Assembly (NCBI GenBank): GCA_015847255.1
Contig: JADLZK010000397.1
Coordinates: 1 to 64,000, forward strand
DNA from: Hyparrhenia diplandra
Lineage: Eukaryota; Streptophyta; Magnoliopsida; Poales; Poaceae
Direction: 5' to 3'
DNA: 64,000 bases
The notes below the pieces were generated by a model, which was not told the DNA's origin, made no database searches, and saw nothing but the letters and a program-made list of their open reading frames with translations. Positions 35,900 through 48,123 of this stretch are shown piece by piece. The position numbers and the translations under genes are program-made. The number at the start of each line of letters is the position of its first letter. The first letter of the stretch is position 1.

Positions 35900-36980
35900 T
35901 CGGGAGTATACATACGATGCATACCCTCGGCGGAAGGCGGAGATTTGCTCGAAGACACCCACAAAGGGAGTGTGGCCATCATGCCGCACCAAGGACTCTT
36001 GTCGGTAAAGTCTTGAGACAAGGCTTCTCACGGCCCTCGGCGATACGGGACGCGAATGAAGTTGTGCGCATCTGCAAGGGATGTCAATTTTACGCACGCA
36101 AGACACATCTTCCAGCACAAGCCCTGCAGACCATACCTCTGACATGGCCATTTGCAGTATGGGGGCTCGACATGATCGGGTCCACGAAAAGGGCACCTGG
36201 AGGACACACTCACGCCCTAGTCGCCATCGACAAGTTCTCGAAATGGATCGAAGCCCGAGCTGTGGTGAACCCTCGCACAGAGGAAACGGTGAAGTTCTTT
36301 ACGAACATCATTTCCCGTTTTGGAGTCCCGAACTCCATCATCACAGTCGCGAAACCAACCGTGGGGAAGAAATTCCTCGACTTTTTGTGGCGACTACGGC
36401 ATCCGGTCGACACCTCGGCCGTAGCCCACCCAAAGACCAACGGTCAAGTGGAGCGTGCCAATGGCATGATCTTGCAAGGCCTCAAACCAAGGATCTTCAA
36501 TCGGGCTGAACCAAGTATGGGAAGAGGTGGTACCAAGAGCTACTTTGTTGGTTCTATGGAGCCTTCGAACAACAAAAAGCCGAGCCACGGGTTTCACCCC
36601 ATTCTTTCTAGTCTATGGAGCCAAGGCGATCTTGCCTACGAACATTGAATATGGGTCCCCAAGGCTGCGAGCCTACACCGAAAGCGAGGACAACCAAGCG
36701 AGCAAGGCAAGATTCCATCGACCAAGTCGATGAGGCCCGAGATGTCGCGCTTCAATTCGGCGAGATACCAACAAGCTCTTCGGAAGTATCACGCCAAGCG
36801 GCCCGAAGCCTCGGGAGTTCCAAGTCAATGACGCCGCATCAGTCAAGCAAGATAACAAAGGGCGTCACAAACTCACGCCACATTGGGAAGGGCCGTATTT
36901 CATCGCCGAAATACTATGGCCCGGAACCTACAAGTCGAAGAAACGAGAAGGGTGAAGTCTACTCCAACGCCGGAACATAG
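35900..36980 (+). pseudogene. Gypsy integrase, DDE triad incomplete
   Basis: The zinc-binding end CKGCQFYARKTHLPAQAL is followed by the core: WPFAVWGLDMIG (first Asp), FSKWIEARAVVNPRTEETVK, and NGQVERANG (Glu). The second catalytic Asp, normally in IITDNGTQF, is lost; the text reads NSIITVAKPTVGKKF. The C-terminal region continues in shifting frames to about 36980. Insertion activity of this copy is not expected. Confidence 0.88.
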
Positions 36981-36989
36981 AACAGCTAC

Positions 36990-39900
36990 GCCGCTTCTAC
37001 CCTTAACCTCGCACGTAAGATTAAACACTTACGTTTTTTCGCTCAATAAAAGATCTACATCTTTTATGAAGAGAAACTTCTTGTGCATACCTTAAGGGAG
37101 TCTTAGTCTCGTCCAGCACAAGACTAAAACTCCCTCGGGGGCTACACGGGGGACTCCCTCGGGGGACCCCCTCCTCTTTCTTTTTCGAAACTTTTTTCTT
37201 CAAAGAAAAAAGTTCTCCAACAAGACACTCGGATCGATCGTTTAAGTTGCGAAGGTCGCACACGCACGAGATCCTAAGTGAGGTAGCCGAGCCAAGCGGA
37301 TCGTCCCTAGTGACACCCGTATGGACCGCCCCCAGTGGCATCCATGCTCACTATCTCGCGAGCGGAGAAAGCAAGCGACCCGGCCACACAATAAACGAGA
37401 AATTCGAGAGACGCAACACAATCATAAACGCACCTGCCCAAGACACAAGGCCTCGGGCAGCACCATTGTTTATGTACATATTCCTTACCCATTTAACTTT
37501 TCATACAAGGGGAGATCAGGGGCGTCGTGAGCCTCGTCCACCCGCACTTCACGATCGGCCGCCGAGGCAACATCTGCGGAGGCAACATCCTCGGCAGCGG
37601 CATCCCCGGAGCAGACGTCCGCCCGTCTACAAGCATCCTCTGAGAGCCGGCATCCCGCATCTCCGTGTCCGCCTCATAGCTTGATTCTATGGGGGAATAC
37701 GGAGGGCATACCTCATCTTCAAAGCGGGAGGCCAAGCTGGCGTCGCAAAGATCGCCCACAGTTATACAACTCCTGGGTCTTGGCGGCATCGGCGGCATCC
37801 TTCCCGGCATCGTCATCTCGAGCCGAGGAAGAAGCCCCCGCGCGACGTTGCTCGTAACCCACGGGTTGCATCTGGGAAGTGCGAGCGAGAACACCGCCAT
37901 GCACGTCCGCCACGCCGGGAAAGGCATTCCGGGCTCAGACCTAAGGAAGCCACCCACGGCGCTCAGGCGGGTGCGAGCCGAGGGTCAACCTCTAGGTTGT
38001 CGCCCCAAAGCGACGGATGAAGTCGGGCGGGGGCCTCCTCCAGCTCCTTGTATGACTTCGCTCTTGTTCCCCTCTGCGGCGGCGTAGCCGAGGTCTCCAC
38101 GGCCTCGGTCCGGATCTTCTCCGCCTCGGCGACAGGCACCAAAGCAACGTCCAAGCAAAACAAAGGGATCAAAGACAAAAGACCTACCGAAGGAAAGAAG
38201 CGTGCCTTGGCACTTCAGCTGCCAGCCCAAAGATCACACCGTGCTCATCCGCGGCGACTTATGGAGCTGCTCCTTTTCAGCACTACGAGGGTCTCCCCTC
38301 GGACATCAACTCCCCGATCACGGGTGTTCGAGTGGCGCGTCGCACATCTCCCTTTGCTTCCCGCCTCTTCCCGGGATCGTCCCGCCGCCATGTGGCCTCC
38401 TCCGGGGCCCGGAGGGACTGCTTCGGGCATCCTCAAAGTCCCGGCTCATTTTGAGCCATTTCGGGCCGCCACCTTGGCGGCCTCGGACTGGGCCTTGACG
38501 AGCTCGGCCTCCGAGCCTGTCGCTGAGACTCCTCTCGTCGGCAAGAGTAGTAAGCCGGGGCGTCTCGCTTTGGGCCTCGATCAATTTCACCCCGTGCCGC
38601 CCCGAGGGCGGTCCAGTTCAGACATTCTGGCGAAGGAGCTCGGACTTCTCCGGGCGAATCGCCGGAGATTCGCGGCAAAGACACCACCAATTATGGCACA
38701 TACATAAAGAAAATGCAGCGGAAAATGGCAGCCAAGACACTCACCATCGGCCTCGGCGAGACGACCCGGTTATGGTGTCACCCATCTTCGCAAGGCGTCG
38801 GCGACCCACTGGGCGGATCTGCTCATGAGTCCTCCATGCCGGGACCTCGGGACGGTCATCGATCACCACGGCGGGGGACCCCGGGCACATCACCCAAGGT
38901 CAAGGGGGGACCACCCCAACGAGTCGGCTCGGGAGGAAGCATTTCATCCACCGGCAGCCCCGCACTCGGGAAACCTGCACAATAAAAGTCCAGAGGTCCT
39001 TCGCTGCCGACCGTGCACGGACCTCACCAACGCCGAAGACGACGCTTTGCCGAAGGGTGCGCCCAACCCGGCGCATGGAGCAACGGGAAGTCAGGATTGT
39101 ACGCCTCATGAGCCCCGGATCGGTGGGAGCCGACACAAGTGAAGACCTCCGTGTCTCCGCCGCCTCCAAGAGCTCCTCCCGTGTGAGAACTCTCTGACGA
39201 AGGGGCTTGGCTCCTCGGGAGGGCAGGCTGCGTCGTGGGACCCCCTCAAACGGCGCTAGCTGCTCGGCGCTGGGCTGGCGTCGCGCAGCCCGGGCCGAGC
39301 TCTCGAGTCGATCACCATAGGCTGGGTGGACGACCCACCATCACCACCGTGGGCTTGAACCACCTCGGGAGAAATCTCGGCCGCCCGGCTCGGGCCCGAC
39401 CCCCCGAGGCTCGAGGGGGCTAACACCACGGGGGAGCCCAACGCAGGTGGGACAACGTCTTGGTGAGACAACCCCGGCTGGGGGCCCGGCCGAGGCTTGC
39501 GCACTAGCCTTCAGGGCCTTCTTGGGATGCAAGGACAGTGGGGCCCCCGCCTCTGAAGTCAAGAACGCGTCAAAGAAGCCAAAAAATACAGAAAAGGAGG
39601 CTAGCTGCGTAAACACGAAGGGACTCACGAGGCCCGAGGGATCGTACAGGTGTGGGCGAGGCACGGAAGATCTGCGACTGGGCATCGCGCTTGACGCGCG
39701 GGCCGTCTCCCCCACGGTTTCGCCGCGGGAGCGGGGCGGGAAGGGCGTCGCGGCTCTTCACCTCGGCGGCGCCTGCGACGCTCAGAGTCGTTGGCCCTTC
39801 ACGCCGAGCCTCACCTTGCGGCGTCAAGGCGCCCACATCGGGAAACCCCGAGCCGCCACCAGTCCCGGGGCCTCGGCCGGAGGAAGCCTCGCGGCGTCCC

Positions 39901-42560
39901 CGGCGGCCTCCGGACGTCTCGGGGCTCGGGCACGTAGCGAAGCCCCCGAGTGGGTCGGCAACCCCAAGGCTCGGTCTATACGAGCCGCCGCATCGTCATC
40001 CGATGAGTTCACGACGAACTCGTCCTCCTCATCCTCGTCCTCCTCGGTGGTCGAGGTATCGGCGATTGGCCCGCCTCGTTGCTCGGCCCGGCCGGTTGGC
40101 GCGGGCCACGTTCTTCTTCTTCTCCTCCTCCTCCGCCCAGCGCCCGCGCCCTCTGCTGTTTCGTTAGAGCACGGTTTGCCGCCGGCATCGGCAGCATCTA
40201 GATCGGCACAAGGCGGAGGAGAGTCGTGATAGTTCAAACGACCGCAAGAAGATGGAATAAGAACCGCGGTGGTAGCCACGCGGCAACAACAAGACAATGC
40301 AAAAACGCTGAAGCCAAAAAAGCGCTTACCAAGGAGATGTACCCCGGGCGGGGCGCATAGGGATCTCGGGAATCTGGGATGGGGTATTGGACCCCAATGC
40401 CTCCCTCACCCTCTTGGCGATCCATCGGTGGAAAGCGAAGGGATGACATCCGAGACTCCTCAAGACCGGCGGCCCGAGGGAGGTCATCGACTCATGAGCA
40501 AAGGGCGAGCCATCAATGGCAACACCCGGCCCGATGAAAAGCTACTACCACGGCTGCTGCGTTCACACCCCCATCGGAGCCAGCAGGATCGCCCCGCCTC
40601 GAGCCCTCCAACCGGGGATGATCCACCGAGGGGGGACCCCAGTTCCACTTATTCGGGATTTGTTTAAGGACACGCCGGTGTATGCGGGAAGCGCGTTCCC
40701 ATCATTGCGGAGGTAGAACCAGCGATCCCGCCACCCCTTATTAGAAGAGGTAAGCTTGGAAAGGATGTACCCATCGGCTCGGTTCGGCCTTGTATGCGCT
40801 CCGATCGGACTTGCGGCAGCGCAACCACCAACAGCGCAACGCCCGCGGGTGCCCCTCCATTCACCACCGAGGCGGTGGTGAGATCTGCCTTGAAGAACCA
40901 CGACCAAAGGTCCCAATGCGGCTCCATCCCGGGGAATCCCTCACGAGAGGGTAACAAAGATAGCCGCCGAGAGATCGAGTTCGAGGGGAGATGGTGGAGC
41001 TCGACGTCATAATGATGAAGAATCGCCGAATAAACCGGCCCGCCGGCATCCTGAACCCGCGCCGGTGAAGATCCATCGGACTCACCACATAGCCATCGGG
41101 GAGGGTTAGGCTCCTCCTCGGTCCAATGCGGCAATATCCACTCCGCCGCTCGGCATTGGTGCGAGGGCGAAGAAGCCCTTCCTCGACAAGGCGCTGAAGC
41201 TTTTCCTCCGTCGCCCGTCGTTCTCGGCCACGGTTCGGCATCGAGCACCTCCCTCGTGTTGTCGCCGCCACCGATTGCGCCATGGACGAACGGGAGGACG
41301 AGGAACGGCAACCATCGGCAACACCGTTCACACGAGCACAAGGCAAGTGGATTTCTCCCTTAACCTCCCCCCTGTCTTTCTTTCTTTTCTCCTAATTGCA
41401 AAGCAAAGAAGGCAAGAAGGCGATGGCAAGAACAAAGGAGTAACTATCCGCGCCGCCCCGGCGACCCCCATATTTATAGGGAAGGGAAGGCAAACCACCG
41501 GCCAGGGCGGATTTAACCGACTTCTGGAATGAACGGCCCATGATGAAACAGGAACCGCTCATCCAACGGCTCAGCCGCGCGGTAGAGCCGTCAAGAGCAT
41601 TAATGCACCTTGACGGTGCTCTCGATTACTGCCCCTGACAAGAAGCCACAGAGCCACGTCCCATCGGACTGGAACCGGCACGTCACCTCGGGCGCGGCGA
41701 GGAGACGCCTCGTCTCCCAGTCAGGGGTAAAACCGTCCGGCCGTTCATATCCAGCAGGCGCCCGACCCTAAGGGGCAAAAAAGTCAGTCCGATGACGGTT
41801 CTCACCTCCGGCGGGAACCAAACGAGCCTCGGGCTGGCGCGCACGTCAACGTGCACCCTACGATCCAAAGGTTGCCGGGCCCACATGGGTTTCTACAGTC
41901 ACCTCGGGATAACCCGAACCGGGGGACGGGATGGAAATGCACAACCCAGGCTATACCCGGGCCTTAGGGCCCGGGATTTCCTGAACGTGTTTAAGACCAG
42001 CGGTGTCGCTATATAGAGATGTCCCATCCGTGGGAGGCCCTCTGAGGCCCTCGGGGTTGACCCGTCAAACCCGGGATACGCTAAGCGGTGCGAGGGTTCT
42101 CATGGGGTGAATCCTAGATCACATAGCCGACCCTTGCTCCGACGAGGGGCACGGGCACCCCACTTAAGCCCGACCCGTTACAACGTTCAAGCGGAGCGCA
42201 CCATGGTCGGCTTTCAGGGCACCGAGGTGTGTCTCCCCTCCTCCTCCCTTTCAGGAGGGCGACAGAGGAGCGTATAATCAAAGTCGAGGAAGCCGGGTCG
42301 ACCTTGCGCACATAAGCGCGGGCCTCGGGCTGCCCACGCAAAAACAAAATGACTCGCACAAACAAGCGCAATTTAAGAGCTGTTTTTCGGCCTTTTGCCG
42401 GCGTCGCGGTATAAAAAGACCTCGAAGGAATCCGCCATTCCATTCGAGGCCTCGGGGGCTACACCCGGAAGTGCTTTCTGGCAGCGCACCATTGTAGACG
42501 AACCACCCCGAGAAAAACAAGGCGGCGGGAACGGCACAACCCCGGCGAGTCCACACTCGC
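36990..42560 (-). pseudogene. Gypsy 3' region with antisense ORF (Transposase_28-like)
   Basis: About 5.6 kb lies between integrase and the 3' LTR, and its coding signal is on the minus strand. Near the antisense start (41346-40560) the frames give LQRLVEEGLLRP, VVSPMDLHRRGFRMPAGRFI, HHYDVELHHLPSNSIS and FPGMEPHWDLWSWFF, then FYLRNDG.ALPAYTGV. These are the features of the plant putative gypsy-type transposon domain (PF04195). Further on come an acidic run (EEDEDEEDE, near 40040) and an Ala/Glu-rich coiled-coil-like C-terminus (about 38180-37960). An antisense ORF here is a known trait of Grande/Tat elements; its role is unknown. It is broken by multiple frameshifts. Confidence 0.65.
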
Positions 42561-42573
42561 TTCGGGGGGCTAC
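42560..42573 (+). other. Gypsy polypurine tract
   Basis: The G-rich stretch ending GGGGGGCTAC directly precedes the 3' LTR start at 42574, the usual form in grass Gypsy elements. Confidence 0.65.
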
Positions 42574-43873
42574 TGTCGAGGACCCAAATATTAGACCCCG
42601 TGACATTCTCATATAACGAGAAATCGTCGGCCCGTCGGGGCCCGATAAAACTTCGGCTGCTATCATCCCGCTTATAAGGGCGGCCCGGCCCGGACGGTGG
42701 ACCAGGCCAAGAACCCACGGCGCCACGTGAAATCGAGTCGCCCACGGCGGCCCACCCGGAGTCACCGCTGACGAAAGAGCTCGCTACGCTCACGGAGGAC
42801 AAGGTCGGGGACCTTTACAAGACGGCGAACCATGGCGCCCCACGTCATCATCGGCCAACCTAAGGCTGGATTCAACCCCAAATCTCCGTCTCGCCCGAGG
42901 GTGGTTTAGCTCACCGGCCTCGGATGAGAGACCTCCGCCGCGCCCGAGGGTGGCCTAGCTTACCACCCCTCGGCGCAAAACTCCGCCTCACCCGAGGGAG
43001 ACCCAGCTCTCCATCCTCGAGCGAGGTGGCTCTCCCACTCACCGGGGTCATAGACCCTCGGGCGTGGGAGGTTCCGTCTCAAGGAAGGGAAACAATTTGC
43101 ATTTAATGCGGTTACACGGCGACGAGGCGCCCGGGGCCATCGACACGCCCGATCAAATCGACCTGCGGATCACTTCCCAAATCCGACCCGATGGGACACA
43201 AGGTTGAACCGGTGGCGTATTACGCCGCCAAAGACGGGAAAAACCGGGGCGACATCGTTCATTCCCAGCCCGGCATCGTCAAGACGCCACGGCGGGCGGA
43301 CCCACCGGGCTTATGACACGCCACGGCCGGCTTTCACGGGGACCGGCCCCGCCATGCGGACTGTGAGGGACGCCTCACGCATCCTCGGGCCGCACAGGGA
43401 AACGGCACGTCCGCCATCGGATTAGGGACGCGTGTCTTCATCAAACAACGCCCAAGCCGGCCGGCCCTCGGCCGTGCGCATGCAACGAGCATAGCCTCGA
43501 GAATTAGCCACCTAGGCATCCACATATGTAAACATTACTTCCCTCTTCCCTCTATAAAAGGGGGAGTAATGCCCCATTAGCGAGGGGGATCCCGCACGGA
43601 CGTAAGCATAACCACCACCACCACCACGATCGTGGGGCTTGAGACCAGCGTCTCTCCCTCACACCGCTTGTAACCCCTACTACAAGCTCACCTTTTGAGC
43701 GAGGTAACACGAAGCGGGACACCACCCTTGGGACGTAGGGCCCCGTTGGCTGAACCGGGATAAACTCGCCGTGTATCGTGTCCATCTTGCGCTACGCCAT
43801 AGGAGGAGGGGCACACGGCCTATAAATTCTTTATTGCCGGCACCGAGGCACCCCGGTTCTCGGAACGCCGACA
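42574..43873 (+). repeat. Gypsy 3' LTR
   Basis: 1300 bp, starting TGTCGAGGACC and ending CGCCGACA. It aligns with 29306-30600; differences are dominated by 1-4 bp indels rather than substitutions. Confidence 0.92.
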
Positions 43874-45795
43874 ACTATATCCCTCTAGCATTTGGGTGCC
43901 CGGAATAGTGTATGCCATAACTCATTGTACCTTTAAGATAGCACAAGACCCTCACTAGTACATGCCAATGATCATCACCCGGGTTGGACATATACCTACT
44001 CAATTTGCTCACAGCAAAAGAGATATCTGTTCTAGTTGCATTTGCTAGATACATGAGTGAACCAACAATCTGAGAGTACTTCAACTGATCTTTAGTACTC
44101 TTCTTATTTTTCCGCAATGTCACACTAGGATCATAAGGTGTTGGAGAAAGCTTTCTATCCATAAAACCAAAGCGGTTCAGGACCTTCTCAACATAGTGAG
44201 ATTGCGACAATGTAATCCCACTCTCTTCCTTAATTAGCTTGATGTTTAGAATTACATCAGCCTCTCCTAGATCTTTCATGTCAAAACTCTTAGACAAGAA
44301 AGACTTGACTTCATTGATCAACATAACCGGCACTAGTTAACGTAGTGTCAAACTTCTCATGCCATTGTTTAGGTGCTTGTTTCAAGCCATACAAAGATTT
44401 CAATAGCTTGCACACCTTTTGCTCTTCACCTTTTACTACAAATCCATCAGGCTGATCCATGTAAATCTCCTCATCCAACTCTCCATATAGAAAAGCTATC
44501 TTTACATCCATTTGATGAATGATCAGACCATATGAGGCAACCAAGGATAGTAGTGTTCGAATAGTGGTCATTCTAGCAACGGTGAGTAAGTATCAAAGAA
44601 ATTCTCGCCCTCCTTTTGAGTATAACCCTTTGCCACAAGCCGAGCCTTGTACTTATCAATAGTACCATCAGGTCTAAGCTTCTTCTTGAACACCCACTTA
44701 CATCCAATTGATTTACAACCGAATGGTAGATCGAGATAGCTTCCAAGTTCCATTAGAAAGAATCGAGTCCATCTCACTACGAACGACTTCTTTCCAATCA
44801 TCTACATCCGGAGATGCATATGCCTCTCGAGATAGAGGTGGGAGTATCATCCACAAGGTACACAATGAAATCATCACCAAAAGATTTTACAATCCTTTGT
44901 CTCTTGTTCTCTCACGGGAACTTCATTGTCATCCTTCTCAAGTGGTTGTTCAAATGACTCAACAGGGTACTCGATAGGCAATCTTTGTTGTGAGCATATC
45001 CAAGAAAGATACAATCTACCGTCTTTGGTCCAAGCTTACGCTTCTTATTAATTGGAATATTGACTTTTCGCCAAGCATCCCCACGTGCGCAAGTATGAAA
45101 GTGATGGTTTCCTACCAACCCACATCTCATATGGCGTTGTCTCTTTATTTACATTTGGAACTCTATTCAGGACATGACTCATGATCAATATAGCTTCCCC
45201 ACCATGCCTTAGATAAACCAAAGAAGTGTCTACCATGGCGTTAACCAAGTCGGTCGGCGTGCGGTTTTTCCTCTCGGCAATTCCGTTGGATTGAGGCGAA
45301 TAGGGAGGCGTCCTCTCGTGAATAATACCATGTTCGCACAAAACTCATCAAATATTATAGGAAAATATTCACCACCACGATCGACCTTAGACGTTTAATC
45401 TTTCTCTCTAGTTGATTTTCAACTTCAGCCTTAAAGATTTTAAAGTAGTCTAATGCCTCATCTTTAGTTTTGACAAGTAAATATAGCAATATCTAGAAGC
45501 ATCATCAATCAATGTCATGAAATATCTCTTTCCACCTTTAGTCAACACACCATTCATCTCGCATAGATCAGAATGTATGAGCTCTAGCGGTGCCAAGTGT
45601 CTCTCCTCCTCCGCCTTGTGAGGCTTTCGAGGTTTCTTAGATTGCACACAACTATGGCACTTAGAACCTTTGGCAATGGTGAAATCTAGAATTAACCGCA
45701 AGCTAGATAAATGTGACATCAAACCAAAATTCACATGACATAAGCGAGAATGTCAAACACTCGAATTATCATCAATTGTGCCACAAATATGATTC
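43874..45795 (-). pseudogene. Copia integrase and reverse transcriptase, frame-broken
   Basis: Reading from 45795 on the minus strand: a GAG-pre-integrase segment HSRLCHVNFGLMSHLSSL, with TGA at 45753-45755 in place of Trp. The integrase core follows: LIHSDLCEMNG with first Asp, a frameshift exactly at the SDRGGEY box near 45370, then PYSPQSNGIAERKNRT with Glu. The RT follows with CKWVFKKKLRPDGTIDKYKA, MDVKIAFLYGELDEEIYMDQ, KSLYGLKQAPKQWHEKF and later LGEADVILNIKLIKEESGIT. A deletion at about 44325 removes the YVDD catalytic box. At 43874 the frame is cut by the Gypsy insertion and continues in the RNase H at 29300. Confidence 0.9.
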
Positions 45796-46031
45796 AGCGA
45801 CTTATTATGTTCTTCTAAAGATAGTGTTGTCTCCCCGGAATCTTCTCTTTTCTCTAGAGATATTTCCCGAGGCGATCCAACAAGTAACCCGAACATCTTA
45901 GCCTCTAGCCGAGCATGGCCTTAACTCGCCACCTCTTTATATGTGCACTAGAAAACTTTTTCTAGTCTCAAAGACGTCGATTGAAAACAGTCATAGTTAA
46001 ATCAAGAAAAGCCTATAATAAGGTTTTTGGA

Positions 46032-48123
46032 TTGTTAGGATATTAGGCAATTTCGGATTAATTCCACAATATAAATCATGACGAACTCGATCAACTAGAT
46101 TAAGCATGTTTAATAAACTAACATGATCCAAACTCATATCACGAGATCATAGCAACGGGTGTAAGCACAACTAGCACACCGGATAGATTGGATCTCGAGA
46201 ATATACGGGTTGACATTGAGGACAACGTAATGGAAAGGTTCGAAAGCGGCCGAGGTCCTCAGTCATTGTGCATTTGCCGTCGGCCGGCCGCTTCCGGAGA
46301 AGTCGAAGAAGCCGCCGATGAAGACGGCCGTCGGGGACCTAAATATTGGGCCCCGGAGACATTCTCCAAACAACGAACCGCCGCCCATCGGGGCCCAAGA
46401 AAAACCTAGCCCGCCATCATCCCACTTAGAAGGGACACCCAACGGGCGACGGACGAGCCAAGGAGCCACAAGATGCATGAAGCCGGAGCCGGTCCACGAG
46501 CGGCCCACCGAGTCGCCACCGGCCAAGGGACGTCGACCAGAGCTCGCTATGCTCAAGGACAAGGTCGTGGGCCTTTACAAGACTGAGAACCGAACGGCTC
46601 CACGCCATCACCAACCCAGGGCTCGGACTCGGCCCCATCTCCGTCTCGCCCGAGGGTGGCCTAGCTCACCGGCCTCGGACGAAATCTCGCCCCCGCCCGA
46701 GGGTGGCCTAGCTCACCACCCTCGGGCGCAAAATCTCGCCCGCCCGGGAGACCCAGACTCCATCCTCGGGCGAGGTGGCCTAATCCACTCACCGGGGGGT
46801 CGCCGACCCTCGGGTATGGGAGGTTCCGTCTAAAGGAAGGGAACAAATGATTTAATGCGGCCACGGGCGACGAGGCGCGGGGCCATCGACACGCCTGATC
46901 CAAATCGGGCTGCGGATCACTTCCCAAATCCGACCGATGGGACACAAAGCTGAACCGGTGACATATTACGCCGCCCAAAGACGGGAAACCGGGACAACAC
47001 TTGTTCATTTTCGAAAACACAGCCAAGACGCCACGTTGGGCGGACCCTCGGGCTCATGACACGCCCCCCAACCCGGCGTCCCCAGGGCCCCCCGCCATGC
47101 GACCTGTGAGGGACGCCCACGCGGTCCCTCGGGGCCACACCGGGGAACGACACGTGCGCGCCGGATCAAGGCAGCGTGTCTTCATCAAAGCGACATCCAA
47201 GCCAACCAACCCCTCCCGGCGCACATGCAACAAGTATAGCCTCGGAAATTAGCCACCTAGGCACCCACATATGTAAACATTACCTCCCCTTCCTCCTATA
47301 AAGGGGGAGTAATGCCCCATTAGCGGGGATCCGGACCCCGGGTGGGCAGAGAAAGCCCGACCACCACCACCGCTACCACGATCGTGGGGCTTGAGACCCG
47401 GCTTCTCTCCCTCACGCCGCTTGTAACCCCTACTACAAGCTCTCCTTTGAGCGAGGTAACACGGCAGACACCACCCCGGGCGTAGGGCCCCGTTGGCTGA
47501 ACGGGGATAAACCCGCCGTGTCCGTGTCCATCTTGCGCCACGCCATTGGGGAGGAGGCACACGGCCTAGAAATTCTTTATTGCCCAGGCACCCGAGGCAC
47601 CCCGGTCCTCGGAACGCCGACAACGGCAACTGGGGCGATCCTCCGTGTGTCCTTCCTAAGAGGCAGCCCGTGGCGAAGATCGGGGAGGTCAGCAAGGGGG
47701 CTTCCTAAAAACCTTATTCGCCTTCTCCCGCCGCAGATCGCAAAGACGGCGGTTCCGGAGACACCTTTCGCCCGGCCGCTAGTGCACGCAAGCAATCGAA
47801 TTTGGAGTAGCTACGGTGGGCGCAACAACAAGAAGAGAGGCAAAAACTCTATCTCAATTCTCTAGTGTTGAGAGGTTGTCCATTCAAGGGACTCCTCTCT
47901 AAACCAAGATGAGATGTCGATCTGATTTTTGGCGTGGCGGTGAGTCGCTTATATATCCCGAACATCGTGTCGCGATCACGATCGGTTTAGGACTCTACTC
48001 TGAGTCGATTCGGGACTCTACAACTTGAGGGCCAAGATTACCAAAAAATAGAATAGGCCTTTGAGATCTCTCTCTAGGAATTTTCTAATTTGTTATTGGG
48101 CCAAGCCCATCTAAATTCCAACA
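46032..48123 (-). repeat. Copia 5' LTR, interrupted by a solo LTR
   Basis: The LTR parts are 46032-46328 and 47628-48123 (793 bp together), matching 27470-28281. 45900-46031, between LTR and integrase, shows no primer-binding site or gag. Confidence 0.92.
46329..47622 (+). mobile_element. Gypsy solo LTR, 1294 bp
   Basis: The TSD ACGGC is at 46324-46328 and 47623-47627. It starts CGTCGGGGACC (first T changed to C) and ends CGCCGACA, and is homologous to the Gypsy LTRs at 29306 and 42574 along its length, but more divergent. No internal region is present. A solo LTR with an intact TSD is the product of recombination between two LTRs of one insertion. Confidence 0.93.

Larger units (their letters stand above)
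29306..43873 (+). mobile_element. Ty3/Gypsy retrotransposon (Tat-like), 14,568 bp
   Basis: The TSD ACTAT lies at 29301-29305 and 43874-43878. LTRs start TGTCGAGG/TGTCGGGG and the right one ends CGCCGACA; they are 29306 to about 30600 and 42574-43873. The internal order is gag, protease, RT, RNase H, integrase (plus strand), then about 5.6 kb with a long antisense coding region before the 3' LTR. An extra region after integrase with an antisense ORF is characteristic of the Tat lineage (Grande/RIRE2-like). All ORFs are broken by small indels. Confidence 0.95.
27470..48123 (-). mobile_element. Ty1/Copia retrotransposon carrying nested insertions, 20,654 bp
   Basis: The element lies on the minus strand with TSD TGAGT at 27465-27469 and 48124-48128; copy A near 4820 is the empty site. 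The LTRs begin TGTTGG and end CCAACA-type and are at 46032-48123 (5' LTR, split by a solo LTR) and 27470-28281 (3' LTR, 812 bp). A purine tract lies next to the 3' LTR. Without nested elements it is about 4.8 kb. No gag or protease coding sequence and no normal primer-binding site are seen between the 5' LTR and the integrase, so it is internally deleted. Confidence 0.95.

Noticed and set aside
39447..40229. 260-codon plus-strand ORF in the Gypsy 3' region
   Set aside because: It is the complement of the antisense region; the recognisable acidic run and domain features are on the minus strand.
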